Shown one piece after another: positions 11,681 through 21,240 of a stretch of DNA of 64,000 nt (positions within the stretch are counted from its first letter, which is position 1; each line of letters begins with the position of its first letter). The DNA lies in NCBI GenBank assembly GCA_002007465.1, contig LNAC01000032.1:1559297-1623296 (forward strand), given 5' to 3'. This DNA is from Ailurus styani (Eukaryota; Chordata; Mammalia; Carnivora; Ailuridae). The notes below the pieces were generated by a model. It was not told where the DNA came from. It did not search any database and saw only the letters and a list, made by a program, of their open reading frames with translations. A program made the position numbers and the translations under genes.

Positions 11681-12384
11681 GTGCAGCCACTCTGGAAAAC
11701 AGTGTGGAGATTCCTCAAAAAGTTGAAAATGGAGCTACCCTATGACCCAGCAAACGCACTACTGGGTATTTACCCTAGAGATACAAAGGTAGTGATCCTC
11801 AGGGGCACGTGCACCCGAATGTTTATAGCAGCAATGTCCACAATAGCCAAACTATGGAAAGAACCTAGATGTCCATCAACAGATGAATGGATAAAGAAGA
11901 TGTGGTATATATATACAATGGAATACTATGCAGCTATCAAAAGAAACGAAATCTTGCCATTTGCAATGATGTGGATGGAACTAGAGGGTATTATGCTGAG
12001 CGAAATAAGTCAATCAGAGAAAGACAATTATCATATGATCTCTCTGATATGAGGAACTTTAGGGGCAAGGTGGGGGGTCGTGGGGGGTAGGGAGGGAAAA
12101 ATAATGAAACAAGATGGGATGGGAAAGGAGACAAATCATAAGAGACTCTTAATCTCACAAAACAAACTGAGGGTTACTGGGGGGTGGCAGGGTAGGGATA
12201 GGGTGGATGGGTTATGGACATTGGGGAGGGTTTGTGCTTTGGTGAATGCTGTGAAAGATGTAAGCCTGCTGATTCACAGACCTGTACCCCTGGGGCAAAG
12301 AATAAAAATAAATAAAAAAAATAAAATAAAATAAATTAAATAAAATTGAACCTTTATAGAAAAAAAAAAAGAGTTGAATGCTTA
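11665..12384 (+). mobile_element. L1 3' end, sense, 5'-truncated, 16-bp TSD
   Basis: The element runs about 11681-12368. It carries the last 120 or so residues of ORF2 (open 11681-12052), including 'LPYDPANALLGIYP', 'RCPSTDEWIKK' and 'YYAAIKRNEILPF', which are strongly conserved in mammalian L1 ORF2 C-termini. A carnivore-type G-rich 3' UTR (12053-12300) and an A-rich tail follow. The TSD aagagttgaatgctta (11665-11680, 12369-12384) is perfect and lies inside the SINE. It lacks the endonuclease and RT regions, so it could not move itself. It is the youngest layer of this nest. Confidence 0.95.
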
Positions 12385-12410
12385 GCCACCTGAGCCACTC
12401 AGGTGTCCCT
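12385..12410 (-). mobile_element. CAN-SINE head, antisense (other half of the split SINE)
   Basis: 'gccacctgagccactcaggt' is the reversed tRNA-like head, in register with the tail half at 11533-11680 once one TSD copy is removed. Confidence 0.88.
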
Positions 12411-13300
12411 ACCTGCTGGGGTTTTTACTGGGATTACATTGAGTCTATAGATCAAGTTGGGAAGACCTTCACATCTTAACAGTATTGAGTTTTCCTATTC
12501 ATGAAGGTGGAATATTTCTCCATTTATTTAGTTCTTTGATTTCTTTCATCAGAGTTTTGTAGTTTTCATCACATAGATCTTTTACATATTTTGTTAGATG
12601 TATATCTACTTCATTTTTTTTTGGTCATTTTTGGTAAATATAAATGGTGTTTGTTTTAAATTTCTAGTCACAATTGTTCATTGCTGGTATATAGGAAAGC
12701 AGTTGTGTTTGTGTATTAACCTTGTATCCTGCCACTTTGCTGTATTGTTAGTACCAGAAGTTGTTTGTTTGTTTTGGTCAGTTTTGGGGGGTTTTCTATA
12801 GTAACAATTTTGCCATCTGTGAAAAAGACATTTTTGTCTCTTTCTTCTCAATATATATAATTCTTATGTCTTTTTTTTTGGTCTTGCTGCATTAACTAGG
12901 ACTTTCAGTATAATGCTGAATAGGAATGGTAAGAGGGCACATGCTTATCTTGTTAAAATTATAGAGAAATTTCTAGTTTCTCACCATTAAGTTGATGTTA
13001 GCTGTTTGTTTTATGTAGATGTTCTTTTTCAAATTAAGGAAGTTCCCCTCTGTTCCTTAGTTTACTGAGAGTTTTTATGATTTTGTCAGATGCTTTTTCT
13101 GCATCTGTTGATATGATGATATGAATTTTATTCCTTAGCCTGTGGATGTAATGGACTATACTAATTGATTTTTAAATATTGAACAAGTCTGACATAGCTG
13201 GAATAAATCCCACTTGATTGTGGCATATAATTCTTTTTCTACTTTATTGGGTTCAATTTTTTTCTGTTATGTATAACTCTGTTCTTTATGATGTTAGTAA
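12411..13300 (-). mobile_element. L1 ORF2 fragment, antisense, right part
   Basis: It continues the L1 broken at 11532. Landmarks are 'tgagtctatagatcaagttg', 'tccatttatttagttctttg', 'cattgctggtatataggaa', 'atcctgccactttgctgta', 'ctcaccattaagttgatgtt' and 'gctttttctgcatctgttg'. These are reversed RT-domain sequences. It is badly decayed and ends near 13250-13300 without a recognisable 5' junction. Confidence 0.85.
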
Positions 13301-14325
13301 GCCAAGTCATACCAACAGAAAACGTAGCCTTTTTTCATTGTAGTCTTGTGTTAAATTAAAACTAAATTTAGAGATAGGATTTAAAACTAGTTGAATGTGG
13401 TTAATGAGGAAAAGAAAATTACTGAAGATCACTCTACACTGTTCAGACTTGTTGAGAATATTAATGAAGAAAGAAAATTCAAGAGGAAAAGGAGATTAAA
13501 AATACAATATTTTTGTGAAGCTATTAAAAAATACTTATTTTTGTGGTTCCAGCATTATGGCCAGGAGGAAATATATATCAGTAACTGAATAAGCAGGAAA
13601 CAAGTTGAAGGTAGAGAGTTTTGGGAATCATCTGTATATTAATGACAGTTGAAGCTGTGCAAGTAGATGATATTGTTATGGGAGAGATTGAAAAGGAATG
13701 AAAGATATGAAAGGACTCTGGGAATACTTATATACAGAGAAATAGATGAGAAATAAGAACCAACAAAGGAGACCCAGAGGGCAAATGTTAGGGGAGAACT
13801 AAAATGATATAATATCACAGAAGGAAAAGGAGGAATTTCAAGGATCAGGGATGATAATCAACCTTGACTATGAGAGAAAAATTGAAAAATAGGGGCAAGC
13901 AAAGAGCCATGGATTGGATAGTTAGAAGCTCATTGGTAGAATTTTTTTCCTTAAGGTATAAGGAATGGAAGCCAGAATGCATAAAGTAAAATGGGAAGTG
14001 GAGGCAGTGATGGTAGTCTATGCACTCAGAAATACTGACAGTGAAGAGAAGAGAAAAGAGAAGTGAACTCAAAGACACAGCAAGGTTAAAGGAGGTATCT
14101 CACCAGTAGTGAGGCTTTTAGCTTGTCTGACTGCTGTGTAAAAGGAGCCACTGGAGAGAGATGTTGAAGATGCAAGACAGAAAGGGACTTATAGGTAGAA
14201 TGACATTACTGTTCAATGTATTGTTGCCTCAAAACATTTATGTGATTGGTTACTGAATGATTTAGATGTCTTTTAGATAGCTTTATACTAGTTTAATATA
14301 TAAAAGTGTGTATCAGTTGGTTTAG
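13301..14325. other. Purine-rich unique or ancient sequence
   Basis: From about 13390 to 14180 the + strand is markedly A/G rich, for example 'gaagagaagagaaaagagaa' near 14042. Parts resemble a very old interspersed repeat (phrases such as 'gcaaggttaaaggaggtatc'), but I cannot assign it. No exon is supported. Confidence 0.4.
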
Positions 14326-14665
14326 GTTAGGTTTCTCCACAATAACCCACACCCTCATATCTTAGCAGCTTATAATAATTAAGTTGTATTTCTTGTTGAC
14401 ACTCCATGCATATTATACACCAGGTCAGCTGGAGGGTTTGCTGCAGTTTATTAGTATTCTAGGATCCTGGCTAATAGAGCAGCCCTCTTCCTGAGCATTG
14501 CCAGGCACCCTGGCAGAGGGAAAAGACATGTTAAATTATATACTAACTTTTAAAGCTTCCAAATGCAAGTGACTTTCAGTCACTGTCACTTACATTTCAT
14601 TGGCCAAATCAAGTCACATGACCATACTGCCTTCCGAAGGAAGGAAGGAAGAACGTTCATGAAGG
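14326..14665 (-). repeat. MaLR-like LTR remnant, antisense (probable)
   Basis: Landmarks are 'ggtttctccacaataaccca', 'tcttagcagcttataataa', 'ggtcagctggagggtttgct', 'gagcattgccaggcaccctg', 'ggcagagggaaaagacatgt' and 'cattggccaaatcaagtcac'. This is the classic order of an old mammalian LTR-type repeat of MaLR shape. Confidence 0.55.
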
Positions 14666-17284
14666 AAACAGATTTAACTAGAGTATTTGCAAACATCCCT
14701 AATGGTTACTATAAGTAATATACTGAATTGCATTATTATATTGAATTATAGTCATCAAAAATTTCTATAAAGATTTGGGTATTAGACTTTTCTTCAGGAA
14801 AATAATCCTATATTACAACTTTGCTCCTAAAGGGGACAATATGAATTATAGCTGATTTACATTTATAATGTCATTTTTGGAAATGTAATTTCAACTATAT
14901 ACCAGATGTACATGATAGAGTGGTAGGAATGTGAAAGGAATATGTCAGATTTTACCAATTATCACTTTGAAATTAAAGTTAGAAATAATGAAATTTGTTA
15001 AATAAAATTATTAACAAACATTTTTCCCAGAACTAGTTGACTAACGATCGTTTTCATTTTTTAAAAATTCTGGAAAAAATTTTAAAAACAATGCCAAGTA
15101 CTATAAGGGAATAAAATAGAAGGTGAAACAACTTGGCCACACTAATCAAATTCTCAGGGTACAGAGTTCAGCTCCATCTAACTGTACAGTCATCACAGTG
15201 TAAAACATTCCCTGTTATCCCAGGGAATACATTTCCCAGGGTACATTTTCTTTGAATAAGTGACCACATATGCTGAGTTTAGCATAGATTCAATCACCAA
15301 TGGCAATTTATAAATGCTGTACAGGGAAGTATTGAGTGTTCAAAGCATGAGCTATCCTTTATTATCCCAGTTTCAAGTACCAGCATAATCTCATGAACTT
15401 GACAGATTCTTCACAAATGTACATATTAGAAGTCTTCAGGGAGGCATCCTAGACATGTGTAGCATTATTAAGGATTTAAACTGTGAACCATTTTACGTGT
15501 GGGCATGGCAGGAGTAGTAATTTTGTGGATTATGAAATATTTTTCTCATCACAGCTGAAACATATTTATCTGTAACACTTTTCTGTGTCTGTTAAAGGGT
15601 GAGGCTCCGTTGGAACATAGAATGCAATCAGGGTGTTAATACTTTTGGTGACATCTCTTTCCTTGATGTCCTCTGTAGTCTTTCAAGATTCTCAGGACTT
15701 CAATGTTCAATGGATTTTACCTAGTTATCAGTGAATTTAAGAGGTGAAAGGAGTGTTTCTCTACAGTACTAACAGAGTTCCTTGAAACATTTAAAAAGAA
15801 ATCGGATGTCAAGAAGTCTGCTCAAGAGGTAAAAGATAATTTGTCTTCAACATTGTTTTTCTCTTGATAAGTGATTATCTTGATAAGATATTAAAGTTAC
15901 ACATCAGCTTGTGTGTGTGTGTATGTGTATAGGTAGAATCTGATGTAGTTAATAAAGTAGACTTTATGGCTGAGGAAGCTGAGAAGAGATGAGTTATTTC
16001 TGAAGAAGGCCAGTGTTGTGTTGGGTTAGAATCTACAAAAGAAGTAAACATTTGTCAGAGCCCCACACTTATCTTTGAAACAACTGTGGTAAGATAAAAG
16101 GAAAAGCTTCAAAGTAAAAACAGTTGATGAGCAAGTATAAAGAAAAATTAATTTTAAGACATGTACTCCAACAAAAATAACAAATATTGTTGAGGATCAG
16201 AGCTTGTTTAAGATAGATTTTTATTAATGAGAAAATATATTGGATGGATAAACATGGAGAACATGTTAAGGTTTCAGGTGTAGAATGAATAATCTGAGTC
16301 TATACTAGAGTGGCATTCCACTAATACTTGTTAATTAATTTCATGGAATATAAAATATTTTGACAGATGAGCGACTTATTTATCTGTTGAATCCAGTCAG
16401 TTTGAAGGTGTAACAGTACTTAAAATACTGTCAGGTATTAGCTCTTAGAAGTTATTAGTAGATTTTAAAGATTCTAGATTAAAGTGTTCGTCTGGTATTT
16501 TAAATGGAATACAGGTTTAAAAATAGCCTCCACACTATTAGTTTTATAAAAATAAGATATTGACTTTGAATTTAGATGTTTCCCAGTGAGGGCTTGCATA
16601 TTTTAATGTGAAATTTAAAAATATTGTCATTTGACTTCAACTATTTAATATTTGAGCATATATAGTTTGGCTAAATATATGTGTTTGTGGGATTTATACA
16701 TATCTGGTTAATGGGTTTTAAATGGACCATGAGTAACAAGAAGAGGCAATACTATTTATCCAAAAATAAAATAAGTCTGGCACATATCAGGATTTGCATA
16801 CTGATAATCAAAATGTATCAGCAATAGATTGATTTTCTGTGCTGCTCAGGAACACCATAGCTTTCTTGTTAAATTCATCATGAAAGTAGTAGTTTTAATG
16901 TGTAAGATATGGAAGATGGACTACATTTGTCTGTTCTTACTGCTACATTCACAGAAGAATGCTTTGAAATGGTTTCATTTTACTCATGGGATGTACTAAA
17001 TTTTCATAAATGATGAACTCCATATTTCTGAGGACAATTAAAGAAAAAACTCAAGAACGTTTTTCTGAAAGATTTGAAGTGTAGAGTGCTGTCATAGTCA
17101 TTGTCGAATGGCGGTAGGATGAAATCAAAGATACATGATTTGTGTCTGTGTTTATAGCTATATTAGGGTTAACATATTTAATATACAAAATATATGTGTA
17201 ATATATATATGTATGTATGTACACATGCATACCTATAATATATATCTTTTTTATACATTCCAAGCTATGAGAGAAATTTTTGTT
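14666..17284. other. Unique sequence, includes a candidate conserved block
   Basis: No repeat family was recognised over 2.6 kb except short GT/TA runs (15909-15930, 17190-17225). The block around 15150-15540 is the least AT-biased and has no repeat signature, so it is a candidate non-coding regulatory element (see findings). Confidence 0.45.
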
Positions 17285-17501
17285 TAGATATCTAACTTTA
17301 AAGATTTTATTTATTTATTTGAGAGAGAGATTGAGAAAGAGAGCACAAGTGGGAGGAGGGGCAGAGGGAGAAGGAGACTCCCCACTGAGCAGGGAGCCCA
17401 ATGCAGGGCTTGATCCCAGGACCCAGGGATCATGACCTGAGCTGAAGGCAGATGCTTAACCAACTGAGCCACTCAGGTGCCCCTAGATAGCTAACTTTAA
17501 A
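17285..17501 (-). mobile_element. CAN-SINE, antisense, older, 18-bp TSD
   Basis: The element is 17303-17483, with the reversed tail 'gattttatttatttatttga', a GA tract, the body 'gatcatgacctgagctgaag' and the head 'actgagccactcaggtgcc'. The TSD tagata[t/g]ctaactttaaa (17285-17302 and 17484-17501) differs at one base. Confidence 0.95.
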
Positions 17502-18374
17502 TAGGCATCCAGACTGAGTGCATATCTTTAAATATTACTTTGGACTTAAAGAGCAAACAGGGCTACCTGCAATAGTGATTTGCCAGAGGTCTCCTCTCTT
17601 ATAATGGAGCTACATTATCCTCTGGTGGATCCTGTCAACCTGTGTACAAAACACAGAGAACATCTCTGCATTAGGCATGGAGCACGAGTCCAGACCTGTT
17701 ACACTAGGAAAGATACAACATTTACTTCTTGGTGGATTACCTCCTTCACTTCTGTTGTTATTTCAGAAGCAGGGCAGAGGGTAACACATGAAATTAAAAA
17801 GAATAGTTAGAAGTTTCTGTGCTGGGAATCCAGTATATAATACCACATTCACTTCCTTTATAGAATACAAGAAAATGAAAAACATATGGGGGGACTTGTT
17901 GAGTTGATTTTTTTTCTGTACTCTATTCTTGTTGTGGATTTGTTTTCTGAATCAAACATTCGGAGGGCTTCTTGGTGGATGCATGTGGGTTTGAAAACAC
18001 CACAGCATGTGGGACCCAGCAAAACATGAATTTCATATATTTTTCTTGGCTTCTGTATGTCATGATCGGTTCAATATGACAGTCTGGTAAACAGTAAATT
18101 TTAGCTAGGTCTTAGGGTAAGTTGTGAACTTCAATTGGTCAGGATAAGAAGTCTGGTAATGAGAAGTGGACTGATACTCTACTTGGTTCCTCTATTTATG
18201 TAATTCATAGTATTGGGAATTTAGTTTCTCACTATTGAGATTGCAGCACCTAATTACATGTCCGGGCACATCCTCACATCCCACAACATTTTCTTTTTTC
18301 ACTCTGGTAAAGTGCTTGTTCTATTCTATCAGATGAACACAGCATTAGGATCTATTAAGATAAGTATATATAAA
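17502..18374. other. Unique sequence, nothing recognised
   Basis: Non-repetitive, with no exon support. The frame at 17580-17810 has no family I can name. Confidence 0.45.
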
Positions 18375-18770
18375 GTTGTTCAGTTATTGCTTTAATAATG
18401 CTGTATAACAAGCAGACACACTATCTCAATGACATAGAACAAAAAATGTTTACTAAACTCCTGTGTCTATGGGTCAGATGGAGGTCAGCAGATCTAGATT
18501 AGGCTCAACTAGGGTAACTGGCTGGGACTCTTCTGCTTCACACGTCTCCTTTCTCCTCCTGGGACAGTAGGCTTGGCCTTGCTTGTCCTCCTTATGACAG
18601 TGGTAGATGTGTAAGAGGGCAGGCTCAATCATGCTTGTGGGTATCCATGTGTTAAATGGGGAGAGTCACATTACACCCACCAGTGTCCTTTTGGTCAAAG
18701 CATGTCACATGGATAAATCCAAGGTCAAGGAGCAGAGAAATATCATTCTTTTTACTGGAGGAATTACAAA
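18375..18770 (-). repeat. MaLR-like LTR remnant, antisense (probable)
   Basis: Landmarks are 'taatgctgtataacaagcag', 'tgtgtctatgggtcagatgg', 'ctggctgggactcttctgct', 'gtcaaagcatgtcacatgg' and 'tccaaggtcaaggag'. These are typical of the same old LTR-type repeat seen at 8.0, 14.3 and 54.4 kb. Confidence 0.5.
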
Positions 18771-19149
18771 GTACATGGATATATGGAGTGTCAAAGAATT
18801 GAGTCCACTAACACAATGTATCACAAGAGTTATTACTTATTTTCATGCTATTAATGAGAATAGAGCATATAGTTAGAATGGGTTTATGGTACCCAAGAAA
18901 GCAGTTTATAAAGTAATGCATTCCAATCTGTTGCTTGATTGAGTACATAACTGCATGATTATATGTGTATTTTCTCCTTCTCTTGCCCCCCCATATGCTC
19001 CATGGAGAAAAGATGACATCTTCTTTATTCATCATTTATTCTTAGGGTCTAGAATAGTTCTTGGCATGAAAGCTCAGGTTATATTACTGCAAGGAATCAG
19101 TGAACTTTATCTAAAGGTAGGCTTCTCCCAAAATCAATTGAGATAATAT
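18771..19149. other. Unique sequence
   Basis: Nothing recognised. Overlapping short frames on both strands (18808-19035, 18955-19146) are unsupported. Confidence 0.45.
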
Positions 19150-19750
19150 AGTGATTGATTTTTACATTGAGATATAATTGACATATAACATTGTATTAGT
19201 TTTAGGTGTACAACGTAATGATTTGACATACTGTGAAATGATTACAATAGGTTTAGTTAAATTCCATTACCACACATTGTCAACAATTTTTTCTTGCGAT
19301 GAATTTTCAAATCTCCTCTCTTCACAACTTTCAAATACACAACACAGTGCTGTTAACTACAAACATGATGCTATACATTATATCCCAATGACTTATTTAT
19401 CTTATAACTAGAAGTTTGTACTTTTTGATGACCTTCACCCATTTCATCCACCTCCTGTTTCTGGCATCTACCAATCTGTTCTCTGTATCTATGAGTTTGG
19501 TTAGTTTTAGATTCCACACATAAGTGAGATCAAGCAGATCTCTGTTGGACTTATTTCACTTAGAATAATGCCTTCAAGTCCATTCATGTTGTCTCAAAAT
19601 GCAATATTTTCTTCTATTTTATGGCTTAATATTTCATTGTGTGTATATATGTGTGTGTGTATGTATNATATTTCATTGTGTGTATATATATGTGTGTGTG
19701 TATGTATATATACATATATATGGATATATATATATGTGTGTGTATATATA

Positions 19751-19784
<34 letters not shown>

Positions 19785-19860
19785 CACACACACCAAATTT
19801 TCTTTATTCATTAATCTAGCAATGGATTCTCTTGTCTATTTTTCTATGTCTATTATTCTT
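19150..19860 (-). mobile_element. L1 3' UTR and ORF2 end, antisense (L1MA-like)
   Basis: The left edge 'attgagatataattgacata' and 'gttttaggtgtacaacgtaa' is the reversed 3' UTR end of L1MA/MB-type elements. 'ttcacttagaataatgcctt' and 'atggcttaatatttcattgt' follow as the reversed ORF2 C-terminus. A TG/TA microsatellite has grown from the conserved tgtatata segment. The element continues after the two SINEs to about 21240. Confidence 0.88.
19636..19793. repeat. (TG)n/(TA)n microsatellite with one N
   Basis: Alternating gtgtgt and tatata runs lie inside the L1. The base at 19667 is N. Sequence on both sides of it is nearly the same, which suggests an unmerged contig join. The short His/Tyr/Val-repeat frames over this region are microsatellite translations. 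Confidence 0.9.
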
Positions 19861-20074
19861 TTTTTTAAAAATATTTTATTTATTTATTTGACACAGAGAG
19901 AGAGAGACCACAAGTAAGCTGAGAGGCAGGCAGAGAGAGAGGAGGAAGCAGGCTCGCTGCCAAGCAGAGAGCCCAATGCGGGCCTCGATCCCAGGACCCT
20001 GAGATCATGACCTGAGCCAAAGGCAGAGGCTTTAACTCACTGAGCCACCCAGGCGACCTATGTCTATTATTCTT
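19845..20074 (-). mobile_element. CAN-SINE, antisense, young, perfect 16-bp TSD
   Basis: The element is 19861-20058 and carries the reversed musteloid-type head (ggcagaggctttaactcactgag split by changes) ending 'gagccacccaggcgacc'. The TSD tatgtctattattctt (19845-19860, 20059-20074) is perfect. It is inserted in the antisense L1. Confidence 0.96.
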
Positions 20075-20152
20075 ATGTCTATTCAAATCTTCTGCCCATT
20101 TTTAATCACATTATTTATTCCCTATTGAGTTTAATGAGTCCTCTACATATTT
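20075..20152 (-). mobile_element. L1 segment between two SINEs, antisense
   Basis: Short piece of the same L1, for example 'cttctgcccatttttaatca' and 'ctacatattttggatatta'. It continues in register from 19860 and into 20383. Confidence 0.85.
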
Positions 20153-20382
20153 TGGATATTAATTTCTTTTTTTTTTTTTAAGATTTTATTTATTTATTTC
20201 ACAGAGAGAGAGAGAGCACTAGTAGGCTGAGAGGCAGTCAGAGGGAGAGGAGGAAGCAGGCTCCCTGCCGAGCAGGGAGCCCGATGCAGGCCTGGATCCC
20301 AGGAACCTAAGACCATGACCTGAGCCGAAGGCAGAGGCTTTAACCCACTGAGCCACCCAGGCGCCCTGGATATTAATTTCTT
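20153..20382 (-). mobile_element. CAN-SINE, antisense, young, perfect 16-bp TSD
   Basis: The element is 20169-20366, ending 'cactgagccacccaggcgcc' with a long T-run on the left. The TSD tggatattaatttctt (20153-20168, 20367-20382) is perfect. It is a second, independent insertion in the same L1, under 100 bases from the first. Confidence 0.96.
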
Positions 20383-21240
20383 ATCACATACATGATTTGT
20401 AAATATTTTCTCCCATCCAGCAAGTTGTCTTTTCATTTTGTTGGTGGCTTTCTTTGCTGTGTAGAAGATTTTAGTTTGATGTAGTCTGACTTATTTTTGC
20501 TTCTGTTGTCTTTGCTTTTGGTGTCAAATCCAAAAAAACATTGCCAAGACTGATGTCAGGGAGGTTACCACCTGTTTTCTTCTAGTAGTTTAATGATTTC
20601 AGGTCTTATGTTCAAGTCTTCAATCCATTTTGGGTTGAATTTTGTGTATGGTGTAATTAAGGGTCTAGTTTCAATCTTTTGTGTGTGGCTGTCCAGTTTT
20701 CTCAACAGCATTTATTGAAGAGACTCTCTTTTCCCCATTGTATATTCTTGACTCCTATGTCATAGATCGATTACCATATGTATGTGGGTATATTTCTGGC
20801 CTCTCTTCTCTGTTCCATTGATATATATGTTTGTGTTTCTCCCAATTTCATGCTGTTTTGATATATAATATAGTTTGAAATCAAGATGTGTGATGTCTTC
20901 AGCTTTGTTCTCCTTTCTCAAGAGTGCCTCTGCTATTTGGAGTCTTTTGTTGTTCCACACAAATTTTAGGGTTCTTTGTTCTATATATGTGAAAAACATC
21001 ATTGGACTTTTAAGGATTTCATTGAATCTGTAGATTGCTTTGGGTAGTATGGACATTTTAACAATATTAATTATTCCAATCCATGAACCCTAGATATTCT
21101 TTGTGTCTTTTTCAGTTTCTTTCATCATTGTCTTATTGTCAGTGTACAGGTTTTTTACCTCTTTAAGTTTATTCTTAGATATTTTATTCTCTTTGATACA
21201 ACTATAAATGGAACTGTTTTCTTAATTTCCAGATTAGTTG
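20383..21240 (-). mobile_element. L1 ORF2 segment, antisense
   Basis: Continuation of the L1, with 'tgctgtgtagaagattttag', 'cagcatttattgaagagact' and 'tagattgctttgggtagtat'. The reverse frame 20760-21056 reads '[14 protein letters not shown]' and '[10 protein letters not shown]', clear ORF2 sequence with substitutions. It ends near 21240 without a 5' end. Confidence 0.87.

Noticed and set aside
11681..12052. 123-codon frame as a gene
   Set aside because: It is the C-terminus of LINE-1 ORF2 in a 5'-truncated insertion, so not a host gene.
19568..19917. Overlapping Tyr/Ile/Val/His-repeat frames on both strands
   Set aside because: Translations of the TG/TA microsatellite, including the unknown base.
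20164..20178. Poly-T runs as transcription terminators
   Set aside because: They are reversed A-tails of antisense SINEs. Pol III could stop there, but no host RNA gene is nearby.
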